The position numbers and the translations under genes were made by a program. A DNA stretch of 17,330 bases from Actinomycetes bacterium (lineage in GTDB: Bacteria; Actinomycetota; Actinomycetes; Actinomycetales; JAJYRW01): assembly GCA_021793895.1 (NCBI GenBank), contig JAJYRW010000011.1, positions 1-17,330 of the forward strand. Direction: 5' to 3'. Positions 6,073 to 15,550 of this stretch are shown here, piece by piece; the stretch's first letter is position 1; every line of letters begins with the position of its first letter. Under the pieces are notes generated by a model, which did not search any database, was not told where the DNA came from, and saw nothing but the letters and a program-made list of their open reading frames with translations.

Positions 6073-6864
6073 CTACTTGCGGCGAACCAGGGCGCGAGAA
6101 GTAATAACCAGCCCAAGGACCGTCCAAATAATAAGGACTATGAGATCCCGGCCGTTAAAACTATATGAGTCAGATGCAATTCCAGCCCGCATCAAATCGG
6201 CCGCGGGCTGTATTGGTAAAACCTCGTGTAGCTTTTGAAACCAGAACGGTAATTGACTGGCTGGAAAAGCGATCGGCGAGAACAATAACACCACAAATAC
6301 GAGTACCTGTGATATCAACTGCGCCAACATGGGCCGCATGCTGACCGCTATCGCGTAGCCAACCGAAGTACCAGCAATTGTCACCAATAGTGAAGCGAAA
6401 ATCAGAAGTGGCCAATTAAAAGCAAAATTCAGGTCGAAACGCAGCCAAGCGATGAGCAAACCAACCGCCACCCCGGGAATGGCGATCATCGTCCACACCA
6501 CCAAATCCACAACGAGCAGCATTGTTCGTGGCACCGGAAGGGCTCGTTGATAATCAAAAGCGCCACTGGCTCTTGCGCTGGATACCCCCTGCGGCACGAT
6601 AGCTAAGCCGATTGTCAGTAAAAGAATCGTTGGCGCACCCGAGGAAAGAAAGAGCGCGTTTTCTGCCGTGATATTGGGAATGAGCAAGCCAAAACCGAGG
6701 ATAATTCCGGCGGCCAACAGGGCCTGAATCACAATAATGAGCGGCAGCATGGCGCCCGTTGCCGCCAATGACCAGCGCAGCAGGGCGCGAAAACCAGCCC
6801 CTAAACTCGCCGGTACGGGCGTGATAGCGGTGTGTGACCTAGTAGCTAGCGCTGCATTAGACAT
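6073..6864 (-). CDS. ABC-2 type exporter permease
   Basis: This 263-residue membrane protein has six predicted helices: about 34-60 (TGAMLPLIIVIQALLAAGI), 75-95, 117-141, 152-173, 184-202 and 242-258. The layout, with a cytoplasmic N-terminus, a short loop carrying ARASGAFDYQRALPVPR between helices 2 and 3, and a helix-breaking FSPIAFPASQLP before the last part, fits the ABC-2 family of multidrug, polyketide or lipid exporters. The gene starts at ATG 6864 inside the end of the ATPase gene (overlap ATGTCTAA, 8 bp), so the two are translationally coupled and should form the transporter. The stop lies 3 bp from the strong hairpin. Its control by the divergent TetR protein is inferred from the operators upstream of the ATPase. 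The substrate is unknown; drug or lipid export is the usual role. Confidence 0.9.
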   Translation of the reverse strand: MSNAALATRSHTAITPVPASLGAGFRALLRWSLAATGAMLPLIIVIQALLAAGIILGFGLLIPNITAENALFLSSGAPTILLLTIGLAIVPQGVSSARASGAFDYQRALPVPRTMLLVVDLVVWTMIAIPGVAVGLLIAWLRFDLNFAFNWPLLIFASLLVTIAGTSVGYAIAVSMRPMLAQLISQVLVFVVLLFSPIAFPASQLPFWFQKLHEVLPIQPAADLMRAGIASDSYSFNGRDLIVLIIWTVLGLVITSRALVRRK

Positions 6865-7861
6865 CTGCGAACTCCTGTGGATTTTTTCGGCTTTCGGTAT
6901 TCGTGCTGTTTTGCGCCTCAGTAGGAGAAACCAGGCTCAAATAGGAGTCCTCTAAGGTCACCGGCGCCAGCGAAAATCCTTCAATATTGCCCGTAGTGCG
7001 CTGGGCGGTTGCCCACCTAATGGCTTCGGCAGCCGAATCTTCCGCAATCGTGATCAAGCGACGGCGGCCAGAGTGCACCTGACGCATAGTTGGAAAACTC
7101 ATGTCTTTAAGGAAGCTTTCACCGCCAAGAGACGGCAGCTGAAGTTCCAAGCGCATTTCTGTGTGCTGAGCACCAGTGAGTTGGGCAGGCGTACCGGTTG
7201 CAACCACTTGACCGTGATCCATGATCACCAGCTCGTCAACGACGCGTTCTGCTTCCGCAACATTGTGGGTAACTAAAAGCACCCCGATTCCCTGATCACC
7301 GCGCCGCCGCAACGCCTGCCATAGCAAGCGCCGCCGCGAAGCATCAATGTCGTTGGTGGGTTCATCTAAAATAAGAAGTGGGGTGGGCGCAGCTATTGCC
7401 ATCGCGAATCCCGTTAAACGCCGGATACCGCCGGAAAGCCCACCTCCTTCTGGGAGCGCCCGCTGATCCAGCCAGGGACCAATATCAAGCTCTTCGGCAA
7501 GCTCGATGGCCGTGGCCCGAGCTTTTGCTACTGAAAGTCCGCGAATACGACCAGCGACTTCCATCGCCGTACGCGGCGTAAGTCCGTCAATGGGAGCCTG
7601 TTCTTGCGGTTGAACCGCAACATGACGGCGAGCAGCGCGCGGATCGCGCACCGCGTCGATTTTTCCGACTTGAATATCACCCGCGTCCGGCTTGAGCAGA
7701 CCGGTTATTTGAGACACGAGAGTTGTTTTTCCCGCGCCGTTATGCCCGAGCAAACCCACGATCTCCCCCGGACGCACGCGTAAGGACACTTCGTTGTTTG
7801 CAACGACCTTTCCAAACCGGCGCGTGAGGTCAGTAATGCGGAGGACGTCATCGTTATCCAT
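6857..7861 (-). CDS. ABC exporter ATP-binding protein
   Basis: This 334-residue protein energises the adjacent ABC-2 permease. Its motifs are in order: Walker A GHNGAGKT (39-46), Q-loop around VAVQPQEQ (81-88), signature LSGG (142-145), Walker B LLILDEP (162-168) and switch His199 in VTHN. After the ATPase core (to about 230) there is a C-terminal extension of about 100 residues ending in a Ser/Thr/Asn-rich tail, as in many DrrA-like drug-exporter ATPases. The ATG at 7861 has GAGAGGCGG upstream. A good promoter (TTGACG, 17 bp, TACTGT) lies about 45-70 bases upstream, covered by three TetR-type dyads. The first gene of a two-gene operon, it is divergent from the TetR gene at 7956. The name drrA would be tempting, but the substrate cannot be told. 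Confidence 0.93.
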   Translation of the reverse strand: MDNDDVLRITDLTRRFGKVVANNEVSLRVRPGEIVGLLGHNGAGKTTLVSQITGLLKPDAGDIQVGKIDAVRDPRAARRHVAVQPQEQAPIDGLTPRTAMEVAGRIRGLSVAKARATAIELAEELDIGPWLDQRALPEGGGLSGGIRRLTGFAMAIAAPTPLLILDEPTNDIDASRRRLLWQALRRRGDQGIGVLLVTHNVAEAERVVDELVIMDHGQVVATGTPAQLTGAQHTEMRLELQLPSLGGESFLKDMSFPTMRQVHSGRRRLITIAEDSAAEAIRWATAQRTTGNIEGFSLAPVTLEDSYLSLVSPTEAQNSTNTESRKNPQEFADV

Positions 7862-7878
7862 GTAGTTCCGCCTCTCAG

Positions 7879-7925
7879 ATACCTTCAGTATTTAAATACC
7901 GACAGTATGCAGATACCGATGGTAC
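7879..7925. promoter_or_regulatory. Three phased 13-bp operators in the ABC/tetR intergenic region
   Basis: ATACCTTCAGTAT (7879-7891), ATACCGACAGTAT (7896-7908) and ATACCGATGGTAC (7913-7925) repeat with an exact 17-bp period. Each is an imperfect dyad of the form ATAC-N5-GTAT, with a consensus near ATACCGACAGTAT. The second covers the -10 of the ABC promoter, the third lies in its spacer and meets its -35, and the first covers the initial transcribed bases. They are good candidates for binding sites of the divergently encoded TetR regulator. Confidence 0.75.
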
Positions 7926-7930
7926 GTCAA
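7902..7930 (-). promoter_or_regulatory. Promoter of the ABC exporter operon
   Basis: On the minus strand TTGACG (7930-7925) and TACTGT (7907-7902) are separated by exactly 17 bp. Transcription should begin near 7895, giving a leader of about 34 bases that includes the ribosome binding site GAGAGGCGG. Two of the three dyads overlap its elements. Confidence 0.65.
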
Positions 7931-7943
7931 GTGGCGTTTATCG

Positions 7944-7949
7944 TATGCT
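7944..7949 (+). promoter_or_regulatory. -10 element of the tetR gene, possible leaderless start
   Basis: TATGCT lies six bases before the ATG at 7956, and no convincing ribosome binding site precedes that ATG. This spacing is what a leaderless actinobacterial transcript shows. A -35 would fall near 7921-7926, within the third dyad, so autorepression is plausible; no good -35 hexamer is seen. Confidence 0.45.
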
Positions 7950-7955
7950 GGGTGC

Positions 7956-8624
7956 ATGTCACGAGATCGCGAGCCCCTTTCACGCCAAGAGCGGCAAAAA
8001 CAGACTCGTGATGCACTGATTACGGTCGCGCGTGGCGTTTTTGCGGAAGATGGATATCACGCGGCTAGCCTCGATCGCATTGCGCGGGAGGCTGGCTTTT
8101 CCAAGGGCGCGGTCTACTCAAATTTCCACGGAAAAGCCGAGCTCTTCTTAGCAGTCATGGACGCAAACCTAGAGATGGCAGATGCCGATCTAGCTTCCCC
8201 TTTTGCGGACGAAATACACCCGTCATCAACTGGCCAAAACATTGCGGAGCGGGAAGGGTTTCCACTCGAAGCGACTCAGGGCTTCGCCCTAGCTACGTTG
8301 GAATTCGTTTCAAGCGCGGCCAGAGACGAAAAACTGGCCCCCCTTTTGCAAAAACGTCTCGAAGCAGTGCTGGAGCGATATACCCGGCTGGCAAACCAAT
8401 TTCGTACGTCCGAGGAGACGCTGCCCGCCGAGGAGATCGGCAAACTCCTTGCGGGCCTCGACCAGGGCATTGGGTTGATTCTCCTGTCAGGAGGAGCCAC
8501 GCCCGATCCAGCTATTTTTCAATCCGGAATGCGGCGCCTTCTTAATCCGGTCTCCGCAAGCACTAAAGATGCTCAGAGCTACCGATTGGCGTGCGCCCGC
8601 GCGGAAGAGCCGGCTGACCGATGA
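7956..8624 (+). CDS. TetR/AcrR-family regulator of the ABC exporter
   Basis: This 222-residue protein opens with a textbook TetR DNA-binding domain (about residues 15-65): RQKQTRDALITVARGVFAEDGYHAASLDRIAREAGFSKGAVYSNF, followed by HGKAELFLAVMD. The recognition helix is FSKGAVYSNF. The C-terminal part is helical with no specific ligand-domain signature that I recognise; the extreme C-terminus is hydrophilic. The ATG at 7956 is supported by a -10 six bases upstream. It is divergent from the ABC exporter operon, and three phased dyads lie in the 94-bp gap, so it most likely represses both the exporter and itself and is released by an exported compound. No terminator is obvious after its stop at 8624. 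Confidence 0.92.
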   Translation: MSRDREPLSRQERQKQTRDALITVARGVFAEDGYHAASLDRIAREAGFSKGAVYSNFHGKAELFLAVMDANLEMADADLASPFADEIHPSSTGQNIAEREGFPLEATQGFALATLEFVSSAARDEKLAPLLQKRLEAVLERYTRLANQFRTSEETLPAEEIGKLLAGLDQGIGLILLSGGATPDPAIFQSGMRRLLNPVSASTKDAQSYRLACARAEEPADR

Positions 8625-8663
8625 AGCGGAAAAACGGGCTACAGCGAGATGCTGGCCGGCAGC

Positions 8664-8783
8664 TTAGCGGTCGATCCAGGATTGCATCTTGCCCGGGTAT
8701 CGATCCGCCGCAGTGTCGATAACTGCTGACACATCGGTCAGCTGCGCTTGCTCCTGGTGGGTGAGTGTGAGGCGTTTTTCCAC
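8664..8783 (-). CDS. Possible small protein of 39 residues, unrecognised
   Basis: A GTG-initiated frame of 39 codons runs from just beyond tRNA-Ala to a TAA at 8664-8666. The product would start VEKRLTLTHQEQAQLTDVS and end in YPGKMQSWIDR: soluble, partly amphipathic-helical, with a coding-like composition and GC-rich third positions. There is no clear ribosome binding site before the GTG. It could be read from the tRNA transcript, be the remnant of a longer gene, or be chance. I do not recognise a family. The rest of 8625-8796 shows nothing else. Confidence 0.3.
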   Translation of the reverse strand: MEKRLTLTHQEQAQLTDVSAVIDTAADRYPGKMQSWIDR

Positions 8784-8796
8784 GTTTCGAAGACAG

Positions 8797-8869
8797 TGGA
8801 GCCGAGGGGACTCGAACCCCTAACCCTCTGCTTGCAAAGCAGATGCGCTACCAATTGCGCCACGGCCCC
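8797..8869 (-). tRNA. tRNA-Ala (anticodon TGC)
   Basis: The reverse complement folds as a complete 73-base tRNA. The acceptor arm is GGGGCCG with CGGCTCC (one G-T pair) and discriminator A. The D-arm begins GGCGCAATTGGTAGCGC, the anticodon arm is CTGCT-TTGCAAG-CAG with anticodon TGC, and the T-arm contains GGTTCGAGTCC. The 3' CCA is not fully encoded and would be added. It lies beside tRNA-Ile in the usual actinobacterial place downstream of gyrA. Confidence 0.97.
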
Positions 8870-8888
8870 GAGCCGGAAGCCCGGTAAT

Positions 8889-8921
8889 TTTCGCCGGCCA
8901 ACAAGACGCCGGCCGGCGAAA
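8889..8921. other. GC-rich stem-loop between tRNA-Ala and the DLW-39 gene
   Basis: TTTCGCCGGCC (8889-8899) and GGCCGGCGAAA (8911-8921) form a perfect 11-bp stem with an 11-base loop. It lies after the DLW-39 stop and 19 bases before tRNA-Ala on the minus strand. No T-tract follows on either strand, so it may be a weak terminator, an mRNA-stabilising element, or a processing landmark. Confidence 0.55.
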
Positions 8922-8955
8922 GTCTAAAACTTGCATGACCTTGGGTCACACAGCA

Positions 8956-9075
8956 TTAAGCGATGCTGTCAGTTACCTCAGCCCAAAGCTCGCGCTCTAG
9001 ACGGTCATCTTCTATCTTGCGCCAGACCACATAGCCTGCGGCTGCCACAGCTGCTAGAAACAAAAACTTCTTCAT
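8956..9075 (-). CDS. DLW-39 family small protein
   Basis: This 39-residue protein (MKKFLFLAAVAAAGYVVWRK, then an acidic-basic segment and RELWAEVTDSIA) matches the DLW-39 pattern: two lysines, a single hydrophobic N-terminal helix, a charged stretch, then the D/E-L-W motif and an AxxDS-like end. Here the motif reads ELW instead of DLW. The length equals the family's namesake 39 residues. A strong ribosome binding site GGAGGAG precedes the ATG. The family is known from actinobacteria, where the gene lies in the gyrA/tRNA-Ile/tRNA-Ala neighbourhood, as here between the two tRNAs. The function is unknown; the helix suggests membrane anchoring with the charged tail in the cytoplasm. Confidence 0.88.
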   Translation of the reverse strand: MKKFLFLAAVAAAGYVVWRKIEDDRLERELWAEVTDSIA

Positions 9076-9103
9076 TTTCTTCTCCTCCCGAATGGGTGGC
9101 TAG

Positions 9104-9177
9104 TGGGCCTGACAGGACTCGAACCTGTGACCTCTTCGTTATCAGCGAAGCGCTCTAACCGTCTGAGCTACAGGCCC
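9104..9177 (-). tRNA. tRNA-Ile (anticodon GAT)
   Basis: The reverse complement is a complete 74-base tRNA: acceptor GGGCCTG paired with CAGGCCC and discriminator A, D-arm AGCTCAGACGGTTAGAGCG, anticodon arm CTTCG-CTGATAA-CGAAG with anticodon GAT, and T-arm CACAGG-TTCGAGT-CCTGT. CCA is not encoded. It precedes the DLW-39 gene and tRNA-Ala on the same strand, and follows the DUF3566 gene after a 141-bp gap in which I see only a weak inverted repeat (9265-9310). Confidence 0.97.
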
Positions 9178-9318
9178 TCTATTGGATGAGATTCTTAGTA
9201 TCTCACCGCCGCAAGAGACTACCGCAGCCTGCCACCATGTCCAAAAACCACCCCTCCACTATCGCACGCTTTTCAGTTTTATCTCTGCGCAAGAGGGGCG
9301 GAAAAACGTGAAAAATGC

Positions 9319-10092
9319 TTACTCATCAGTCAATGTGACGTTTAGACCGCCAATCAGTGCTGAAACTATGTTGTAAATCACCGCGCCTAGGGTGGCAATC
9401 AATGTGATCACAATCACATCGATGACTGCGATGATCGTTGCGAATGAGATCACCTTATTGAATTCCAGGTATTGCAAGATTTCGATCTGCGCTTCGTCAC
9501 CGGCAACCGACTGGAGCAAGTCATCAATCTTTGTGAAAACGGCCATTCCATCAAGCATCAGCCAGATGACCGCCGAGGCGACAATGATTCCAATTCCAAT
9601 GGCGACGGAGAGTAAGAACGACAGTTTTAATGTTGACAGGACGTCCACCCGCGCGATCGACAGTCGAATCCTGCGCGGTGCATCGTCATCACCAAATTCG
9701 CTCACCTCACCGCGTTCGACCGCCGCTCGCACCTCGCGCTCGGAACGGGGCGCTTCCTCCGTCCGGGTGGTGCTTCCAGGCCGCGTTGAGCTGTCTGGCT
9801 GCCCTGTACCCCCGGGCCCGCTTGCACCCTGGGGTCGCGTCGCACTTTCGGGCCGCGTCGAATTCTGCGGCCTTCCCGAAGTGCGCTGTGTTCGTGGTTC
9901 AATGCTGGGCGGATCGACGTCCGCATCTGGAGACCAAGTTTGCGGCGCCGCGGGGCCAGAAGCGATTGGCGTCTGCCCCGAAACATCCGGAGCTGCACCG
10001 GCTGAATCGGGTACTACTGGAGGGGGCGGGGGAGGCGGCGCTGCACCCTGCCCACCGGTTGACGACTCTTCTTCAGACCGGTCTTGACTCAT
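9319..10092 (-). CDS. DUF3566 transmembrane protein
   Basis: This 257-residue protein has two parts. Residues 1-139 are low-complexity and probably disordered, with a run of seven prolines (19-25) and several Thr-Arg-Pro repeats. Residues 140-254 form the DUF3566 domain: RRIRLSIARVDVLSTLKLSF leads into a first membrane helix (about 156-180), followed by an external loop with an amphipathic segment (DDLLQSV) and a second helix (about 214-241). The family is actinobacterial and typically follows gyrA, as here. Its ATG overlaps the gyrA stop by one base (TAATG), so the gene is almost certainly co-expressed with gyrase. Its function is not established; a membrane role, perhaps in envelope growth, is only a suggestion. 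The N-terminal half is expected to vary in length between species. Confidence 0.9.
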   Translation of the reverse strand: MSQDRSEEESSTGGQGAAPPPPPPPVVPDSAGAAPDVSGQTPIASGPAAPQTWSPDADVDPPSIEPRTQRTSGRPQNSTRPESATRPQGASGPGGTGQPDSSTRPGSTTRTEEAPRSEREVRAAVERGEVSEFGDDDAPRRIRLSIARVDVLSTLKLSFLLSVAIGIGIIVASAVIWLMLDGMAVFTKIDDLLQSVAGDEAQIEILQYLEFNKVISFATIIAVIDVIVITLIATLGAVIYNIVSALIGGLNVTLTDE

Positions 10093-12752
10093 TAGGATTC
10101 TCCGTCTGTTTGGGTCACTTCAGCGCCGGCATCTGCATCATCAGCCAGCTCACCTTCAGCAGGCGGTTCACCACCAGCATCATCGGCGTTCATATCCTGC
10201 GCATCCGATTCGGCGTCCACGTCTTCAGCATCTGTGTTTTCCAAATTACGCGCAATCTTAATGATGCGGTCATTTGGATCCGGCTTGGCAAATATTACGC
10301 CCATGGTGTTTCGACCCGTGGCAGACACTTCGGCTACCGAGCTGCGCACAATCTTGCCCTTTTGCATGATGACCAGCACTTCGTCATCATCGCCAGTAAT
10401 TAGGCCGCCTACCAGCAGTCCGCGCTCATCTGAAGCCTTAAACACCCGGATGCCGTAACCACCTCGGCCCTGGACCCGGTACTCGTCGATTGACGTGCGC
10501 TTGGCATAACCAGCATCCGTTACGACAAATACGTAGGAGTCTTCGGCAACGACCGCCATACCAAGCAGCTCGTCGTCGTCCTTAAATCGCATTCCGCGCA
10601 CGCCGGAAGTTGACCGGCCCATGGGGCGCAAGGCGGTGTCGTCTGCGGTGAAGCGAATGGACATCCCGCGCTTGGAGATCAATAACAGGTCGTCATCGGA
10701 GTTAACCAGTTGCGCCGAAACGAGTTCGTCTACGACGCCGTCTGCAATCTCGCGCAGATTGATGGCAATGATGCCTCCGGTGCGCGGTGAGTTGTATTCG
10801 GACAGGCGCGTCTTCTTTACCAGACCGCTGCGCGTGGCGAGCGTTAAATATTCAGCTTGGTCATAGTCGCGGATGGCCAAGACCTTGGCAATCTTTTCAT
10901 CCGGCTGGAAAGCCAGCAGATTAGCCACGTGCTGGCCACGCGCATCGCGACCGCCCTCGGGGAGTTCATACGCCTTTGCCCGATACACCCGCCCGAAGTT
11001 GGTGAAAAACAACAGCCAGTGGTGCGTTGTGGTGGTAAAGAAGTGGTCGACCACGTCATCGGGGCGCAGCGCGGCTCCGCGGATTCCCTTTCCTCCGCGA
11101 CGCTGCGCGCGGTAATTATCGGAGCGCGTGCGCTTGGCGTAGCCGCCGTGGGTAATTGTGACGACGACGTCCTCTTCGGGAATGAGGTCTTCCATCGACA
11201 TGTCACCGTCGAAGGGCACAATCGTGGTGCGCCGCTCATCGCCGTACTTTTCCACGAGCTCATCCAACTCGGAACCCACAATTTCGCGCTGGCGCTGAGG
11301 CGAGGCCAAAATTGCTTTGTATTCGGCAATTTCCTGCTCGAGACGATCATGCTCATCAAGGATTTTTTGCCGCTCGAGTGCAGCCAGCCGGCGCAGCTGC
11401 ATATCGAGAATCGCGGTTGCTTGGATCTCATCGATGCTCAGTAACTCGCACAGGCCATCGCGGGCGGCTTCCACGGTTGCCGAGGCTCGAATCAGCGCGA
11501 TGACCTCGTCGAGTGCGTCGAGTGCCTTGAGATATCCGCGCAAGATATGGGCGCGCTCTTCGGCTTTGCGCAGGCGGAACGCAGTGCGGCGCTGAATAAC
11601 ATCCAGCTGGTGGTCCACCCAGTGGCGCACGAACCCGTCCAAGCTCAGTGTGCGCGGCACCCCATCAACGAGGGCGAGCATGTTCGCGCCAAACGTGTCC
11701 TGCAGCTGAGTTTGCTTATACAGGTTGTTCAAAACAACCTTGGGAATCGCATCGCGGCGCAGCACGATGACCAAGCGCTGCCCGGTCCGCCCCGAGGTCT
11801 CATCGCGAATATCGGAGATTCCGGAAATTTTGCCATCGCGCACCAGGTCCGCGATTTTTTCCGCTAAATTGTCGGGGTTTACCTGATACGGCAATTCAGT
11901 TACAACTAGCGCGTTGCGGTTTTGAATCTCTTCAACCTCAACGACAGCGCGCATCGTGATGGACCCACGCCCGGTGCGGTAGGCGTCTTCAATGCCGCGC
12001 CGGCCCATAATCAGTGCGCCGGTGGGGAAGTCCGGGCCCTTAATCCGCGCCATCAGCGCTTCTAAGAGCTCTTCCTTCGAGGCCTCGGGGTTATCGAGGA
12101 GCCAGCGCACCCCGTCGGCGACCTCGCGCAAGTTGTGCGGCGGGATGTTGGTGGCCATACCGACGGCGATACCTGCGGAACCGTTCACCAACAGATTCGG
12201 GAACCGCGAGGGCAACACCACGGGCTCTTGGGTGCGGCCATCATAGTTATCAGTGAAATCTACGGTTTCCTGGTCAATATCGCGCAGCATTTCCATCGCG
12301 ATGGTGGCCAGTTTCGTTTCGGTATAGCGCGGCGCAGCGGCCGGGTCGTTACCGGGCGAGCCGAAGTTTCCCTGCCCCTGGGCCAGCGGGTAGCGCAGGG
12401 ACCAGTCCTGCACCAGGCGCACCAGCGCATCGTAGATCGCCGTATCGCCGTGGGGGTGGTACTGGCCCATGACGTCGCCCACGACCCGCGAGCACTTCGA
12501 AAACGACCGGTCGGGGCGATATCCGCCGTCGTACATGGCGTACAACACGCGCCGGTGCACCGGCTTGAGTCCGTCCCGCACCTCGGGCAGCGCCCGGCCG
12601 ACAATAACGCTCATCGCGTAGTCGAGGTAGCTGCGCTGCATCTCGAGCTGCAGATCCACCTGATCAACTTGGCCACCCACGTGGGCGATCATGTCGACGT
12701 CGGCAGCGTCGGCGGCCGGCTTATCGGCGTCCATACCGTCCTTCTCGGTCAC
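10092..12752 (-). CDS. gyrA: DNA gyrase subunit A
   Basis: This 886-residue protein is the breaking-rejoining subunit of gyrase, which introduces negative supercoils with GyrB. The catalytic tyrosine is Tyr143 in APRYTE. The quinolone-determining region reads [14 protein letters not shown], with Thr104 at the E. coli Ser83 position and Asp108 at Asp87. The C-terminal DNA-wrapping domain has the GyrA box QRRGGKG, which distinguishes it from ParC. It ends in an acidic tail of about 50 residues rich in Asp, Glu and Ala. Translation starts at GTG (12750-12752) behind AGAAGGAA. It lies 64 bp after gyrB, in one operon, and its stop overlaps the DUF3566 start. The gap before it shows only a weak GTGTG/CACAC repeat. 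Confidence 0.98.
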   Translation of the reverse strand: MTEKDGMDADKPAADAADVDMIAHVGGQVDQVDLQLEMQRSYLDYAMSVIVGRALPEVRDGLKPVHRRVLYAMYDGGYRPDRSFSKCSRVVGDVMGQYHPHGDTAIYDALVRLVQDWSLRYPLAQGQGNFGSPGNDPAAAPRYTETKLATIAMEMLRDIDQETVDFTDNYDGRTQEPVVLPSRFPNLLVNGSAGIAVGMATNIPPHNLREVADGVRWLLDNPEASKEELLEALMARIKGPDFPTGALIMGRRGIEDAYRTGRGSITMRAVVEVEEIQNRNALVVTELPYQVNPDNLAEKIADLVRDGKISGISDIRDETSGRTGQRLVIVLRRDAIPKVVLNNLYKQTQLQDTFGANMLALVDGVPRTLSLDGFVRHWVDHQLDVIQRRTAFRLRKAEERAHILRGYLKALDALDEVIALIRASATVEAARDGLCELLSIDEIQATAILDMQLRRLAALERQKILDEHDRLEQEIAEYKAILASPQRQREIVGSELDELVEKYGDERRTTIVPFDGDMSMEDLIPEEDVVVTITHGGYAKRTRSDNYRAQRRGGKGIRGAALRPDDVVDHFFTTTTHHWLLFFTNFGRVYRAKAYELPEGGRDARGQHVANLLAFQPDEKIAKVLAIRDYDQAEYLTLATRSGLVKKTRLSEYNSPRTGGIIAINLREIADGVVDELVSAQLVNSDDDLLLISKRGMSIRFTADDTALRPMGRSTSGVRGMRFKDDDELLGMAVVAEDSYVFVVTDAGYAKRTSIDEYRVQGRGGYGIRVFKASDERGLLVGGLITGDDDEVLVIMQKGKIVRSSVAEVSATGRNTMGVIFAKPDPNDRIIKIARNLENTDAEDVDAESDAQDMNADDAGGEPPAEGELADDADAGAEVTQTDGES

Positions 12753-12816
12753 GTCATTCCTTCTGTTCGGGTGTGCGAATTAATCACACGGAAAATTAAT
12801 TTTGGACGGCGTCTCT

Positions 12817-14886
<2,070 letters not shown>

Positions 14887-15031
14887 CTAGATTTATACGG
14901 CCGATCGGAATGAAGCCAACAGGAGGCGACGTTCTAAGGCTCTATCTTACCCTGTCGTGGGGTGGTACGTGGGACGATGTCCATTTGATTCTAGGCGGGC
15001 GCAAATGCCGCTATTTGCATGATCAGTATTT

Positions 15032-15550
15032 TCAGCCATACGTATCGCGGGGTCCGCGTCCTTTTACTCGGCGCTTCCCTCTTCCCCAAGACGGACCTGC
15101 TGGTCCAAGTACGCGCACTTCGACCACCACGTCTGAGCCCACTTCGTCTTCGATGCGGCGCAAAAGTTTTGGAGTAAGCAGCTTCATCTGCGTAGCCCAC
15201 GCGGTAGTTCGGGCCCGCACCACCAAAACCCCGTCGTCGTTTAGCGATTCCGGGACACAATTTTCCGACACTTGCGGGCCGACGATTTTCTCCCAATTTC
15301 CCAGCACGCCCCCGGCTCGCAGCGGTTCATCCCACCCGCGCTCCGCCATGATCCGCTCCGCAATTTCCCCCAGACTTACGGGGTCACGCCCATCTGAAAA
15401 CTGGGTCGGTACGACATCTTTTGGCTTTCGCCGCACCGGGCGCACGCCCGGCCTTAAACCGCGCTGTGCCGCCGCAGCGCGCAATCTATTCACCACAATC
15501 TCGGGCAAATCTTCCGCTGCCTCGCGCTCATCGGCCGGGTCTTCAGACAC
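15032..15550 (-). CDS. dciA: DciA/DUF721 protein, probable replicative helicase loader
   Basis: This 172-residue protein carries the DUF721 domain in its C-terminal two thirds: LGEIAERIMAERGW, then LGNWEKIVGPQVSENCVPESL with the conserved tryptophan, then VLVVRARTTAWATQMKLLTPKLLRRI. The family member DciA loads or recruits the DnaB helicase in bacteria lacking DnaC/DnaI, as most actinobacteria do; the role here is assigned by family and position. The N-terminus is acidic then basic and probably flexible; the C-terminus is basic and glycine-rich. The GTG start (15548-15550) overlaps the recF stop by 8 bp (GTGTCTGA), so the two are translationally coupled. A 151-bp gap with a small inverted repeat (GCAAAT/ATTTGC at 15001-15018) separates it from gyrB. 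Confidence 0.92.
   Translation of the reverse strand: MSEDPADEREAAEDLPEIVVNRLRAAAAQRGLRPGVRPVRRKPKDVVPTQFSDGRDPVSLGEIAERIMAERGWDEPLRAGGVLGNWEKIVGPQVSENCVPESLNDDGVLVVRARTTAWATQMKLLTPKLLRRIEDEVGSDVVVEVRVLGPAGPSWGRGKRRVKGRGPRDTYG

Noticed and set aside
9265..9310. CACGCTTTTC/GAAAAACGTG inverted repeat after the DUF3566 gene.
   Set aside because: It has one mismatch, a large loop and no T-tract, so I do not call it a terminator.
9392..10403. Long plus-strand open frames opposite the DUF3566 gene and gyrA end.
   Set aside because: They are antisense shadows of GC-rich, low-complexity coding sequence with no start signals or recognisable domains.
12771..12789. GTGTG/CACAC inverted repeat between gyrB and gyrA.
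   Set aside because: Only 5 bp of stem, AT-rich loop, no T-tract; not convincing as terminator or operator.
15001..15018. GCAAAT/ATTTGC repeat between dciA and gyrB.
   Set aside because: Short 6-bp stem without a T-tract; too weak to call a terminator.
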